A DNA stretch of 64,000 nt from assembly GCA_000711775.1 (NCBI GenBank), contig ARYC01000367.1, positions 62,001-126,000 of the forward strand, in the 5' to 3' direction. The notes below the pieces were generated by a model. The model had not been told where the DNA came from and did no database searches. It saw only the letters and a list, made by a program, of their open reading frames with translations. Below, in pieces: positions 1 to 13,900 of the stretch (positions are counted from its first letter, which is position 1; every line of letters starts with the position of its first letter). This DNA is from Oxytricha trifallax (Eukaryota > Ciliophora > Spirotrichea > Sporadotrichida > Oxytrichidae). Position numbers and translations under genes: made by a program.

Positions 1-36
1 AAAATAAGTCAAGATTTACATTTATTATCTAGATTC

Positions 37-240
37 TCATTCATATCTTGGTTTAAGACTAGTGTTCTAAAGATTTAGAGCTTTATCAGAACAACAGTCT
101 ATATGAGATATTTAGATGCAGGACCTATATCCTGAATTATTTTGTTACTACGAAGATATCTGAATTATTTGATCACGAAATTCTTTATGATCACAATAAG
201 TAATGATGTTTTAATAAGATGAGCTAATTAAGACAGAATA
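37..240 (-). CDS. possible coding segment (3' end of an unknown gene)
   Basis: With TAA/TAG as Gln, one minus-strand frame is open over about 65 codons and ends in TGA at 37-39. It reads with ordinary residue composition (for example DHKEFRDQIIQISSQQQ), unlike the Ile/Lys/Asn-rich noise of nearby AT-rich DNA. Two other frames here, one on each strand, are also open, so the choice is tentative. No start, domain or homologue is recognised. It may be the last macronuclear-destined segment (MDS) of a gene continuing to the right, but nothing coding is evident before the next gene. Confidence 0.25.
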
Positions 241-1205
241 ACTATAAATTAACTATATATTTAATGAATAAAATCTTTTTAAATTATTTATAGTCCCTCA
301 AAAACCACTTAATTTGCTTTATATTAGCAATTACTTTAACAAACTTAGTTATAATGGTTTATGAATTATTTGCAATTGTAAAAGTTGGTTTTAAGAAATA
401 CAGAAGATATTTATCCACAATGAATTTAAAGAGAACATTCTTCAGTTTTATAAACTACAAAAACAATGTTAAAATTTAGAATAAATAAACTTTAAATTAA
501 ACTGAGCAAATCTTAATAGATCTTACATCTCCTTCAATTGTTAATGAAAGGAAGCGCTTTTAATAAATAAATCTACATATTTAAGAAAATAATTGCCTTG
601 ATAGAGAGATTTCAAAATTAAGATTTCAAATTCAAGGGATTGATGAATAATAATATTAAGCTTAAAATAATAAGTTCATGGATGTGTTTGGGTAGCTGAA
701 ATAGAAAACAGAAAAAAAATAAAACTTATTTCATAATAAAAATACTGATTTTAAAATAAGTCTGACTTCTCGGAAATAATAAATAATTGACTAATTATAA
801 TTAGCTTAAAAAACTGATGATGAATTATGAATTATTTCTGCTGATAATCTACATTTGATTTTGTTAATATTATTAATTAAATTCAAAATCTCATTATATT
901 GAACTAGATCAATCAATATATTTTAATTGAACAGATAAATACTTTTGTAATATGAAAGTCTTGAATAATAATTATGACATTATATTTTTAATTAATTTTA
1001 AATTAATCAAAAAAAGGATTATATAATTTGATTAATTTTGGAAATTATATGATATATAGAGTGAAATTAATTAAATAAAATTGCTATTATAGTATTAATG
1101 ATAAATATTCATTTAAATTCTTCAAGTATAGTTATATAAATTTTATGAAAGCGCATAAATAATATCATAATCTGATTTTAGCATATCATTACATATAAGG
1201 GATCT
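241..1205. other. AT-rich stretch without a recognisable gene
   Basis: Very AT-rich sequence full of TTAAAT and TAATTA runs, with frequent TGA in all frames. No repeat arm, tandem array or convincing coding frame was found. It fits intergenic or IES DNA between the left-edge segment and the 3' end of the disulfide isomerase-like gene. Confidence 0.5.
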
Positions 1206-3170
1206 TCATAAATCTTGGATAAAAGTATTGCTAAAAGTTTAATGATTTGAATCATTTAATTTGATATAAAATAATTGTATCTATAAAATACCAACATCAC
1301 CCCCATTCATGTCAATAAAGTTTCTAACAATATCTGAATGTTTTTGTAGAAATTCAAAAATATATTTTTATGAAATTGTATCTCCTTTAAATACTGTAAC
1401 ATCATAATTGTTGAATTCTTATTGTTCTTCTTTAGATATATAATTATTTTAATTTATTGGTCTGTATAAATGAATTATTGGAGTGTTTTTTATTTACAAT
1501 TCTTTATCTTATATGTCATTTTTAGGGAGATATTTAAATTCATAAGTTAAAGATCATTTAAAAAAGAATGCAATGTTTTTATATAAAATAGCAGAATATT
1601 ATTTAACTAAATGTCTATTTTATTGCCACCTTATTTTTATGTATATTTATTGCAACAAATTTGATTTTTCCTTATTAATTCCACAGCTCAGCAGATACTA
1701 ATGACAAATTTTCTATACATTTTTTATTCTTCTCTATCAAATATTCATTGCTATCTTTACTTTAAATCTAACTTTATTTCAAATTTTAATACTTTTAATC
1801 TACTAATTTATCATCTTCAGATATATAAAACAACACCACGATTTCTAATTACTTTTTCATGCTTTCTCTTATAAATCTTTTCAATGTGTAGTACCCTTAA
1901 AAGTGATACAAAGTGCCAATTAAATTCATTTAAAACTGCTAATTTTCTACTTTTTGGAGCAATTATAGATTGTTATAAGAAAGTTCATCTAAAATGTGTG
2001 ATAAATGCTCGTAAGTTAATTTATCATGAATATCTTCTATATCTGCTAAGTAATTATAGCGAATTTAATTGGAGTGGTCTAAATCTAGATAAACTAAAAG
2101 TGGACAATCATTCAATGTGATGCCTATCATGTCTGCGACTTATTTTTGTTAAAGGTTTGAAATATCTGAGACAGCGAAAATTAAGTTCTTAGCATAAATG
2201 TGATCGGATTTTAATGCCTCGGCTATATTTTAGTATTCATCTAAGTAGTGTTAATACTCTTCATTTTAATTAAATATGTGAGTTTAATAATTTAATGGTA
2301 AAATATTTTGAATAATTCATGCCTACTACTAATGAACAAGAAAATAGTTGGAATCCTTTAATGAAATATATAAGAGTAATATTCCATGTCATAAAAGATA
2401 AGGTTAGGTAAAGAATTTAATGCAAGCCATTTTTCAAAAGCCAATAATTCCAGTTTGCCTTGATATGTATCATTCCTCTCTGTTTATATCATAATGACCT
2501 AATATTCATCCTTTGACTAAGTATAATCACTGCTTATCAATTGAACTAAGTGCTTATTGCTAGGTTCAATTCTTATAAAGTAAGCCTATTCAAATCTCTT
2601 CGCAACTATCGAGTAATCTCTCTTGAATTCTTCTCTTTTGGTATCTCCAATGTATACAACCAACTAATTTTAAGATTGAATCAGACCTCTTAATTCTTTC
2701 TCACTCGTGACTAGCTTTACCCCTTAATAAACACGTTTTACAAGCCACCTTATATAATCTTCAGCTTTGATAACCTGAGCTCCTCCCAAGCTTTAAATTG
2801 GAAAATTTTCAGAGGATTTACCTCTATTACTAAACAAGACTAGTGCAGGGAAGAGATAAATTTTATGTTGTTAGGCTGTTACGGGGTTACTGTGAGTATC
2901 GACTATGGCAAAAATTACTTGTTAATTTGAAGATTTTGTATGTGATTTTTAAGCCATTTCTTTTCCAGCTTTTCTGAATTCTGGATCTAATAAGTGACAC
3001 TCATGACAGCTGGGATTGGTAAAAAGCACAAAAGTAAATGGATGGTCTTCGATAGTCATATCAAAAGTATTATCAGAGAGAATTAGCACTCCTTCTCTGA
3101 GCTCATCTAAAGTTTGACAGTTTACTATAGAAAGGAGGACTATCAAAAGACATAGGCAAATTTTTTTCAT
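1206..3170 (-). CDS. protein disulfide isomerase-like protein (thioredoxin fold, secretory), interrupted
   Basis: Starts at ATG 3170 with a signal peptide (MKKICLCLLIVLLSIVNC) followed by a thioredoxin-like domain with VLFTNPSCHECH, a CxxC (CHEC) redox motif at about residues 55-58. PDI family members catalyse disulfide formation and rearrangement in the ER. TAA/TAG-as-Gln reading continues into PDI b/b'-like segments (PALVLFSNRGKSS; AKNLIFAVSDIS; ITLNDCPLLVYLDLD) and a late segment TPIIHLYRP...VFKGDTISQKYIFEFLQK, ending at TGA 1206-1208. Two frame breaks occur. The first is repaired by a 71-nt GT-AG intron (2259-2329). The second, near 1510-1590, has no obvious GT-AG pair and may be an IES or a small indel. 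No second CxxC is seen, so only the N-terminal domain looks redox-active. Family call is good; the exon model is incomplete. Confidence 0.7.
2259..2329 (-). other. 71-nt intron in the PDI-like gene
   Basis: On the minus strand the segment starts GTAGTAGG and ends AATGAAG. Removing it joins IFLFI to KYQHYLDEYQNIAEALKSDH in one frame, matching the expected continuation of a thioredoxin-like domain. A choice between two neighbouring GT positions leaves the 5' edge uncertain by 3 nt. An IES without a clear pointer is the alternative. Confidence 0.5.
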
Positions 3171-3325
3171 ATTATATTTGTATTTATATTAATAAAATTG
3201 TTTGATTTAGTCTAAAAATAAATAAAGTCTATAATTGAAATTAAAATTGTCTTCTTGATAAAATTACAAAATAAAATAACATTACATTCAATTTTTTTCT
3301 TAATAATATTTATATCAAAAGAATA

Positions 3326-4330
3326 TCAATTCAGATTAGTTTCTTTAATGTGTTTATCTATACCAATAATATTAGATTATTTAATTTTCTCTATTTATTT
3401 AAATTTTTGATTTTTCTCATTTCTTTGCTTCTTTTTGCTTGAATCTTAGTTTTATTCAATTTCTATATCATTTTAGAAAGTATGCAACTTTTCGTTTTCC
3501 ATGTGTGAATCAATTACTGATATCGCGTTTGATGAAGGAAAATTATTGTTAAGTATGAATTTGCCATTATTTCTGAGTTAATGGTCGCTTGGGCCCTCAG
3601 GGAATTCTTTGTCCAAACTATCTTACAACATTTTTAACCTCTTATCATTATTTAATTATTTATTTTGTCTTGATAGGTTTTGGATATCACCACCCTAAGT
3701 TCCAGGTCTTTTTTACACTTTCACATCACGTTTTGTCAACATAGAGGCATTAAATAAAATTATAAATAAAATATTAAAAATAATTTATCTATTAGTTAAT
3801 ATATGCATCGGAAAATAGTCTGTTTTATTCTAATTCTTAATCGTGAGCTCTTCCAAATTAAGATTGTACTGGTCTGTATTGAGACTGTGAAGATTAAATC
3901 CTTTTCCTATTGCTTCCAGAATCTGAGCTTAAATGTACAATTTATTAAGAATAATTTATAAAATTATTTTTTTAATTTCATTATCAAATTAATTTTTATT
4001 AAATATTGAATAATCTTAAATCTAACATGGGAGATGCAATATTTTGTTCATTTTAAAACATGTTATTTATTGCTTAACTTTTAGGCAATTTTGTAAAATC
4101 TAAATTTAGCTCTTACTGCTTAATATCGCTATTACCTCTTAGGTTTCCATAAAAATATTTTATTTTTTATAAATATAATTACTAAATACTTAACCTAAAT
4201 ATTTTAGTAAAATTACATACTTGTTAAGATAATTTTAGTTGGAATTTAAATACTGCTCATCAATCTTGTCATCTGAATATAATCTAAAATTAGTTGCTTC
4301 TTTATTGTTCAATTAAAATAGAAAATTATG
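3326..4330 (-). CDS. unknown hydrophilic protein, multi-exon
   Basis: Three coding blocks in ciliate code lie on the minus strand. Block 1 (about 4330-4020) reads NNKEATNFRLYSDDKIDEQ and, after removing a 26-nt intron, LNKLSIQQLYLQKIKYFYG and DFTKLPKSQAINNMFQNEQ. Block 2 (about 3930-3810) reads AQILEAIGKGFNLHSLNTDQ. Block 3 is open from ATG 3742 to TGA 3326-3328 (138 codons), with KRDVKVQKRPGTQGGDIQNL and a Lys/Asn/Gln-rich C-terminus. The join between blocks 1 and 2 is not resolved. No domain is recognised and no membrane segment is seen. It lies 155 bp upstream of the PDI-like start, in the same direction; the two may be separate macronuclear chromosomes. Confidence 0.5.
4195..4220 (-). other. 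26-nt intron
   Basis: Minus strand GTATGT...TACTAAA...TTTAG, 26 nt long, with a yeast-like branch-point motif. Removing it joins YLNSNQNYLNK to LSIQQLYLQKIKYFYG in frame. A second 26-nt intron with the same layout is seen in the TBE 22-kDa gene, which supports this as a genuine size class here. Confidence 0.5.
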
Positions 4331-4901
4331 CAAAAAACATTTAGAAATTATTTCAAAAAAAGCAAATAATTATAGTATCAGCGATTATAATCCAATTTAA
4401 ACGTTAAAAGCACTTTTATATGGCAATTTTAAAATAAAAATAATATTGAATGGCTAAACATAGAGTGAATTTAGTTTTATAAATCAAGTACACAGTCCTA
4501 AGAAAATTAAATTATTTTACTCATTAAAATTAATAATTTAATCTTTTTGTTAATAATATTAGTTGAATTAACATCAGTCTTTTTAGATTTTGACCTTATA
4601 TTGTATACGTTTTATTTTTGAGAGTCATCTACTAAAATATCAAAATATTCAAAGCTATTGAAAATATGAAACAAAAGATTAATTATCTTTAATTAAATAT
4701 TATTGAGTTTTACAATTCTTAAAAAAATAGATGAGAAAAAATAAATAGTCAAAGAGCCTAATTGACTCATAAAAAATGATTTTAGCATAATAATCATCCA
4801 AGAACTTTTGTAATTAATACAAGATATAAAGTTAATAGTTTTTATTCTTATCTTATTTTAAATTATCTAAAATTTATATTATAAAGAATATTATAATTTT
4901 A
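4331..4901. other. AT-rich spacer
   Basis: Low-complexity AT-rich DNA between the start of the unknown gene on the left and the stop of the giant membrane protein gene on the right. No coding frame, repeat arm or tandem array was recognised. Confidence 0.4.
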
Positions 4902-7900
4902 TCATGAATCGCTATCTTAATCAGCTGATTCTTTCTTTTTGAGTTGAGTATTATAGTTAAAAGCTGTTAAACTTTAATCTAAATATAAATTATTATAATA
5001 TTTAGTATACAAGTTTACGGATGAGGGATGCTTATTTTAAAATCTTCCAATCTACTTTTAAATATTAGCTTGAGAAGAGTTAGATTTTGATCTCTTGCTA
5101 TTACTTAGATCTATTATTTCTTCAATTATTTTGTTATTTTAAGAAAATTTCTCGTTACTGTGATCAAATTAAAAGTTATGAGTTGAATCGTTTTCAGGAA
5201 TTGCTAATAAAAAATTAGGAGTTTACAAGTGAAGAATCTCAGTTTAAAATTCATCTTTGCTACTAAGATTGGATCTACTAATATTTGAAATGCATTAAAA
5301 TATGAAAATTAAATGCCTTTTATAGGAGTTTTTGGTTACTTATCTAAAGATACTTTCAATATACTTTTTCTTTATCCAACTTTACTTGAAATTGAAGATG
5401 ATATTTAAGAGGGAATTTTATCATTGAAATATGGGGCTCTTTGAAAACTCTCAAACTCAGCATGCTACTTTGAAGACGATGGCTTAAAAATAAAAGAAAG
5501 GTTTATAAATTATAAAGCTCATTTTCACTAACCAAGTTATGACTTGTTAATCCAGCTACTGAATCATTGAAACGCATTGCAGAAGTTTCTCGATTTGCTT
5601 GCATAGCAGATTGATAATTTTTCCTCTAGTTTTTCAAAGATCTCTGATTAATTCCAGACTGCTACCCATTTTTAACCTTAACATTAATCATTCTTAGTCT
5701 TTCATTATCTTGCTAACTCTCGAACAATATTTCACTAATTTTATCCTACCCGTAATCACAATTCTTAGACATCTAAGTTACAGAAAGACTATCGTCATTA
5801 TTCTAGCTCATTGGAAGTCGTGTGTCGTCTAGAGTCCTAATTTGATCAAAATGAGATTTTTTATATTTTTTTGGTTTTTTACCTGCAGAAAATCTTATGT
5901 GTTTTTGCTTTTAATATGTCTCTCTAATTTTATTCACATCTTATATTAAATAAATTCGAAATTAAAATTATATAGTTTAATCTTTTCTGTAAGAATCATA
6001 AATACTTGAAGGAACTTAAGCATTCTGCAGAGTATTATTTTATAATTGAATTTAACTTTGTAACCAACTTTCTTGTTTCTTTTCAGAATTCACAAATTTG
6101 TATTTTTAACTAAGAGAAGAGCTCTCTCCAATCGAATGAAAATCTTCCGAATCATCAAGTTAAAGTTTATCCTTTGACTCCTTCTTTATTTTATTAAAGC
6201 GACAGGGGAAGATATATTTTCTCAAAAATCTTTGAATTTTATCATATAGCTGTTCAAACATGAGTTTAAACAAGTAAAGCCAAAAGTTTATATTTATCAG
6301 TAGAATCAATATGACAAAGCAAAAGGTAACTGGGCTCGGTAGATCCTCGCTTATGAAAAATAGCCCACCATAAAATACAGAAAACTAAAAATTTTAATAA
6401 GAATAAAATATATTACTGCAGCAATATTTGCCTTCCATTCTAGGTCATTGAGTCTTTATGTTTGATAGGGCTTTATCTTTTACAAGATTTCTATGTATAC
6501 GATCAAGATAATGAAACCAATAAGTGCCTTGATAAAAAATTAAACATGAAAAATCTTACTCGATACTAAGGTTTGAAAGACCTAAAGAACACATTAATGC
6601 TAATCATAGCAATTTTCCTGAAGTGAATTAATATTTCCCAATAGAAAGATTCATGATTAAGACCTACATATAGAAACCCGTATTTAGTGATATTTTATGA
6701 TTCTTTGAGAGCTATTCTATTTTTTATAAGAGTTGCAAGAGTTATTATTGGTAATCCAACTACCCATATTACAATTATAGGTATTCCAACAAACTTGGCA
6801 TATTGGTTATGAAGTCCCTCCCAACATTTTATATTTAAATCAGAAACGAAGTACTTATCCCCATCATTGAAAATTTCTTGACAGTTTAGCACTGAAAAAG
6901 ATATAGTGGTTATGCTTGGCATTGCCATAAATATCAAAATTATAGAAGTAACCGCTAAATTATTTCTGAAAGCTATCCCCCCTTTAAATTTGGACCAGCA
7001 AAACCAAAATATAGCAAAGAAAAATATGCAGATAAAAGGAAGGAAAAAGGCAGCTATCATCTTTACAAATTGTGGATGAATATTTATATTACTGTCTCTT
7101 ATGAAACAATCTTAGGAAACTATAATTTCTGATGCTTAAGCTAATATAGATATATATTCCAAAAACCTTTTCAAACTATCTTCCCAAGATAAATCATAAG
7201 ACTGTGCTAAAGTTAAGATCTAGAAGTAATTTGTCAATATTCTCATATATACAGTAGTAACTTTCTGTTTTCCAGCTGTTCGAATATTAATCGTAATGAG
7301 AGTTATGAAATAAAGCACCAAGAAAACCGAAATTCCTATTAGCCTCCATAAGTTTTTATTGAAATCAGGACATTGAGTGCAGACATTTGACCCTTATCGT
7401 GAATACCAATTACCATCGTAGTTTACACAAGATTGACAAAGATTTCCTCCATATCCAGGAGCACATTAATTTTCATATTTGGATAAGCATGCCTTAGAGT
7501 TAGAACATTGAAATATTTGGGTTGCATTTATATCTTTTCTCCAATAGCCTTCATTAGGAATAATCATAAAACCTTATTCACATTAAGCATTCACTATAAT
7601 TTAATTGATAAAAGTTATATAAGAATTTGAAAGAATTGTAGCGAAATTTAAAAATAATTAAGCAAATACAAAAATAATTAAACAAATACAAATATTTTTT
7701 TCACAATTCATAGCAAATTTAAAATGTGTACCATAATCTATAATAAAATTTAGCTAACCTTATCATTATTCCTAAAAATGGCTTAATATAAGCATCTCAG
7801 TTTTTATACGCAATAAATTTTTCAACATCATTTAAGGCTATTTATAAAAATAACTATTATTTGTCATACCATGATTGCTGGGACACTCATTACATTGCTT

Positions 7901-10900
7901 TTAATTTGACTCCAAACTGTAAAATCCGTCTGAGCATTCAATGCATTTTTTATCTGAACTTTCATATTCTCCTTTCAAACATACTCTCAATTGCATCAAT
8001 ATATAGTTATCATATAGCCCCGTAATGTTCGGGTAAGCAATTTGAATTTTCTATTTTATGATAGCATCAGAATGAACTTTTAGCAGAACTTCTGATCCTG
8101 GGGATGCAACAAGTATAAAATCATCTAAAGTATAAAGTCCATTGTTTGCTATCACTGATTTAGACTTTAAAACTTCAACTTCTTGTGAATTTACTGCGAC
8201 AAGCGTTGCGGTACTTGAATTATCTGAAATTATAACTGAATCCTAGGAATCTCTTAGGTAAAAGCTGAATCCTTAAGTTGTTACATTTCCACTGACCTAT
8301 GGTTCCTTCAATTTAATAATTGTAGCATTTTCTAACTTCAAAATAAATTATTTAATTAATTTAACTTGTACACTTCTAATGCTTACTCCGCATCAATCAA
8401 TTCATATAAGTTTGAATCAAAAGCATCATCGATGTCAAGGTATGCTGCGAATGCACCTATATCATTTCCATAAACAGCTGAGTTATTCAAAAATGATGTA
8501 AAATTATCAATGTTTGGTTGGTAAAATGAATAAGATATGGCTCCCCCCTCTTTCTTTGCTTGATTATTATAAAATCTAGAATTCAAAATGTTATAGCTGC
8601 AAGTTTTGTTATTAGAGTAATCACAATTTAAGTAGATTGCACCAGCATTTCCAAAGACAGCTCTGTTCCCAATAAAATCAGAATTATTCATGAATAAGTT
8701 TGTATTTTTTACTTATATAGCTCCTGCATTTTACTGTGCACTATTATTTACAAACTTACAATCTTATATTGATAATGTAAAGTTACCTGTGGTTCCATCT
8801 TACAATTAAATTATTCTATTAATTTTTATTAAATAGCTATATAAGGCATGATATATCGCAGGTGATGAATAGTTAGTTCTAATTGCTTAAAAATTAGAAT
8901 TAGATATTACCATATCGCCATTCTGAACATCAAATACTAGAGAGTTTGAAATGAATAATCCATTAGAAAGGGGATTTAAATATCTTCTGAATTCAGTTAC
9001 AGTGAAGTTTGTTACAGTCACAGATCCAAATTAACTTTTGAAAATGTTCTTATCGTATAATCTAACTCTCATGTTTTAAATGGTAAGATTATTGTAGCTA
9101 AGTTATAGAATGGGTGATACGTAATAAGAACTAATGTTTTGAATTGATACATTGAAAATATTTATCTCTGTATTATCGATGGCAAAGAATGATTATGTAG
9201 TGGCATCGTTCGTCATGTTCTAAATGTCTAAAACTTGAAGATCTAATTGAGACTCTGATATAATTTTATACACACAAATTTAAATTAAAATGCTTTTAAT
9301 TATACGTAGAGAAAGAGACCTTTCACGTTGTAAATATTTGAATTGATAATTCTCAGTTCTGATAATCCTTCTGATTGAATTTTGAAGAATGGCTTACTGA
9401 CATCATAGGAAATATTATTTAGAGTTATATTTTCAAGTTCTATCTTTGAGAAAATGCTCTAAATGATTTATCCTCTTGCATTAATATTAACAATGCTTGT
9501 ATTTTTAATACCTATAACAGACTCTGTTGAAGCTGACAGCAATAAATCATTTCTAATAATGATAGAGTTTGTTATGTTAAGTCTAGCATTTATAATTTGC
9601 AAAGCAGAGTCAGATTTTTCTTCAATTGTTTTTTTTATTTTATCTGAAATTAATCGCATTTATTGAAAGAAATTTTGCTGAATAAATTGATAAGTAGAGG
9701 TTTGCAATAAAAACAAGTCTTTCGAAATTATAGGTCTAGATTAATCATTTGATGATAGCGAAGAGCTGTCAATTAAACTTTCATATTGTGAGTTAATTAA
9801 GAATAATATGCAAGTGTTTAATCCTTAATTCCTAGTAATGATTGTCTAATCATAAAATGCGATTATCCCATTATTGTTCACATATCCTACTCCTCCTGTA
9901 ACAGCAAAATTTTATGTTATGTTCCCTCGATAAATTTCGATGACACTTTAATAAGCTACATAAAATACACCTCCCTAGAAAGCATAATTTTAAGTAAAGT
10001 TGCAGTTTTAAAACTTTGCGTAAGCTGCCTGATAATCGGCAAAAAGAACTGAACCTCGACCTTTTGAGTAGTTTTCTTGAAATGTTGAGTTATCAACTTG
10101 TAGAATAGCGTTAGAAGTTATTTACATAATAGCATCATCGCCACCATAATTTTTGTAAAATTTTGAATTTTCAACAAAAATTGAAACATTCTTATCAGAT
10201 TCAAATAAAGTTGGAGACATATATAATATTTATCCAAGATTGTTGCTAAAAGAAACATTTGAGATTTTTATGACTTAAACATTATTTGTCATATAAATGA
10301 ACTTTCCAATACCCAAAATATTATCTGTAAAATTGAGATCGCCAAGATTAATTTGTAAATATCTGTATTAGATTTAGCCTATAAAAATCATGTTATCCTT
10401 GTTAGACAAAGAATTTCTTGATATATTCAACATCGATATTTCTAAAGGGAATTTCTCTTTAGTCATCCCATTTTATGTTATAGAATTTATTTTTAAGAAT
10501 CCGCTCTAGCTTTAAGTAAAGCTAATGTTTCTGAGTTAAAATTAAGAGTAACTGGTTGATAAATTCAAATAGGGTATGTTCATGGCATATCTTGCTGCTT
10601 CAGATTTCTTATATAACTGAGTAAAATTTAAATTCTACAGAACAAATCTCTAAATCTAGTTTAGGACCATGAAATCTGATTCTTAAATTGAGGTGTTAAC
10701 GAAAATTGAATCCCTATAGTCCAGATTTCTAGTAGTTTCAATTTCCATTAATTTTCCATATACAAAATTAGAGTTTTAAACAGTAATGTTTCGAATAATA
10801 ACTCCTAGATTTGATCTTGAAATCCTGATAAGTGAGGATATTGTTGTAATAGAACTAGTACCTATAATCTTATTGACTGAAAAATTCTATACAACTAATG

Positions 10901-13900
10901 AATTTGCTGATTAGATATAGAAAAGGTCGTCAAGTTTTGAATCAGTAACTGTTATATTTTGAACAAAGAGGTTTGATTTTTCTCCCAAAAGATTCAGAAT
11001 TCTATTTCCATTTGGGATAGTAACATTTTAGAAGAGATTGTTTCTAATATTTATCGTTGATATATTTAGGACTTGTATTTGAAAGAGCTACGTATTAACT
11101 ATAAAAAAAAGTTTAGTAAATTTTAAATCTTACTTGAAGAATTTACGAATAGGTTATTTTCTATAAGGAATTCCCTTTAACCATTATATGCTGTGAGATA
11201 GTTCCAAGCTATAACCATGTTACTTTGATCTAAATTTATTAAAGTATTGTCTGTAAATTTGACTCTCTGGGTATTAGATAAAATATCGCATTAAGTCGAC
11301 GGGTTTATACTTATGAAGGGCCTAGTTGCTTAATTCAGAAAGCTGAAGTTATCAAATGTATTGTTTCGTATTATTACGTTTCCTTGACCGTAATAATACA
11401 AGAAATGAGAAGTTGCCCTTTAAACCTTAGTAAAATAAGACAAATTAATTGTATATACACTTAGATTTATTATTTCGCTACAAATCTTGAGTTTTCAATT
11501 ATGACATCAGAAATTGCATTATAACAATCTGTTGTCACTTCTATCCAAAAACCATTGTAAATGTTTGTCATATTAAACAAAGAGTTATTGAAGTAAAGCT
11601 AAACCATTTAATATGAATCCCAGACTTTACCATCTGAATCGAAAGAACAATTATCGTAAGAAATAGTTTTATTTATACTCTGCAAAATGATAAATATGGA
11701 GTATATATTTTTTTAAACATAAAAATTGGATATAAAACATTTTTGATTATTAATTATCTTTTTTCTTCCTTCATTTAATAAAAACAGAGGTTGTTAGCTG
11801 ATCTCCAAACATCAATGATTAATAGTCAATTTCAAAGAATGCAACATTGCTTCTTAAAAACACAAATCTTTACATAGTATAACTAGCTTCACTAGGGGAA
11901 ATATCTCCTAAACTGCGTCTATAAGTGTGATTTAAAGTTAAATCCCCTAAAGTGAATATATTTGAGTCAGCATAAACATAGTCATAAGATACAAAGTTTA
12001 TTATAGGCTTCGGAAGATTAATATCTCCATATGGTTTAATTGTGTAATTTTGAACATTTAGTACAACTATTGGAGATATAGAATGATGTACTCTATATGA
12101 ATTATTCCTCATTAAAAAATGAACAACCTGGGTTGAATTTTCAATCATGAAGTTGTAGACCTCCTTTGATGGCGTGTCTATATTTTTAAAGGGATGCTGT
12201 TTAGTACCAAGTGAAAATTAAGACTAAGATTAGGGGTCAACGTAGTAATGATATAAATTTTGAGTGTTGTTATGAAAAGGCCTGCAGTATCTGACTGATT
12301 AGCCGACTAATGCAATCACATTAAAACTCTCTATAGCTTTCGAGTTTGTAGGACATTAAGCAACACAAGTATATGTCGATAAGTCCAAATAAAAGCCATT
12401 CTTGCACTTCATGCAATTAAACCCTTTTAAAATTTCGATATTTTATTTTAATTTGAAATAAAAATGAGGGTGAAATTAAACTCTATTATACTTAAAAGTA
12501 TTAAAAAATACAAAATAATTCTTTATTTCTTCTAAATATAAATCATGTATTTTGTATTCTTAAATAAATAATTGAAATTTACTTTCGTATGCAGAATCAA
12601 AGCATTATCTCATTTAATTTATATAAGCTTTAAATAAATATACTCTTAATAATTTAAAGAAGTTTTTAGTCATTAAATCTTACTTTGTCCCATTTTGATT
12701 ACAAAGTTGGCAATTATTATCATCACAAGCTACGCAAGTTGTTTCGTTTTAATACCCTCCATCCTTGCATTAGAATTTACAGTTTCCTGAGGTTGTGAGA
12801 GTTTGGAATTAGTTTGGACAATAACTGTAAGTTAAGCACTGATAATCATTGTTGCAAGTTTGACACTTATCCATGCACGCTATAAATTCCCAATTAAAAC
12901 TAAAATTATTTACTTACTTCTACATTATGGAGAACTTGATTCAGTGTAGTACTGTTTAGTAGGGCATTAACAAAGTCCAATAGAGTTTATACTCATTTAT
13001 TACACTTAACATGAAGTGCACTATTTCTCATTTAAACATGTACTGCAGCCTGATGGGCAACCTATTTTCAAATAATTAAAAATGAAGATTTTAATCATAC
13101 TTTGACAAGATTTCAACATATAATCATAGTACTAATTTAGTGAGCAAGTTGGCTTGAGAGTTTCGGTAAAACAAAATTAATTGTCAAGGTCAAAATAGTC
13201 TGTTCCAAGTCCTGATAAATTTATGAGATCATATCCTGTGAAAGCATTGTTTGAGAAATCGCAATATTTCAATGTCATATTGTAAATTGATGTATCCTCA
13301 ATTTTTTCAGTAATTAATAACAAAATTTTACTTGTCTATAATTTTTTATGTATCAGACGTGTTCATAAGAGTAAATCCTTTTCCATATGCTAAATAAGCT
13401 TATGAATTTTAGTATTTTAAATCTCTGAATATAAAGGAGCTAAAGCCTTAATTTAATTGCAACTTATTCAAGCTTAATATGTATCTAAGGTCTATAAAAG
13501 ATGTAATAAAAGTAGAAAAAATTTACTTTCAGATTTTAAAATGATATTTGTGACTTGTAAGTTGTCAATTGAAATCGACTGAATGCTAGAAAGTACGATC
13601 AAGTCATTTGTTTGCAATTGTATATTGCTTAAAAATTCAAATTAATCAGCAATTTGTGATAAATATGCAAGCAATGATAAGATTCACAAAACACTAATAA
13701 TTTATTTTTAATTAATTTCTCAGTTAACATTATTCGTGAAATTTGAGTCACTAAGATAAATAGCAGGGCAAGTAAAACTTAAATTACTTATAGGCATGAA
13801 GATAGGTAATAAAGTAAAAAAAATAAATCGCTATATTTTATTATTATCGTAAAATATGTAGAGTAAATAATCCGATTGAATTTATTAATCCATATAAAAT

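Noticed and set aside
9463..9666. Overlapping standard-code ORFs on both strands
   Set aside because: Both lie inside the beta-helix gene; the minus-strand ciliate-code frame explains the region, and the others are shadows.
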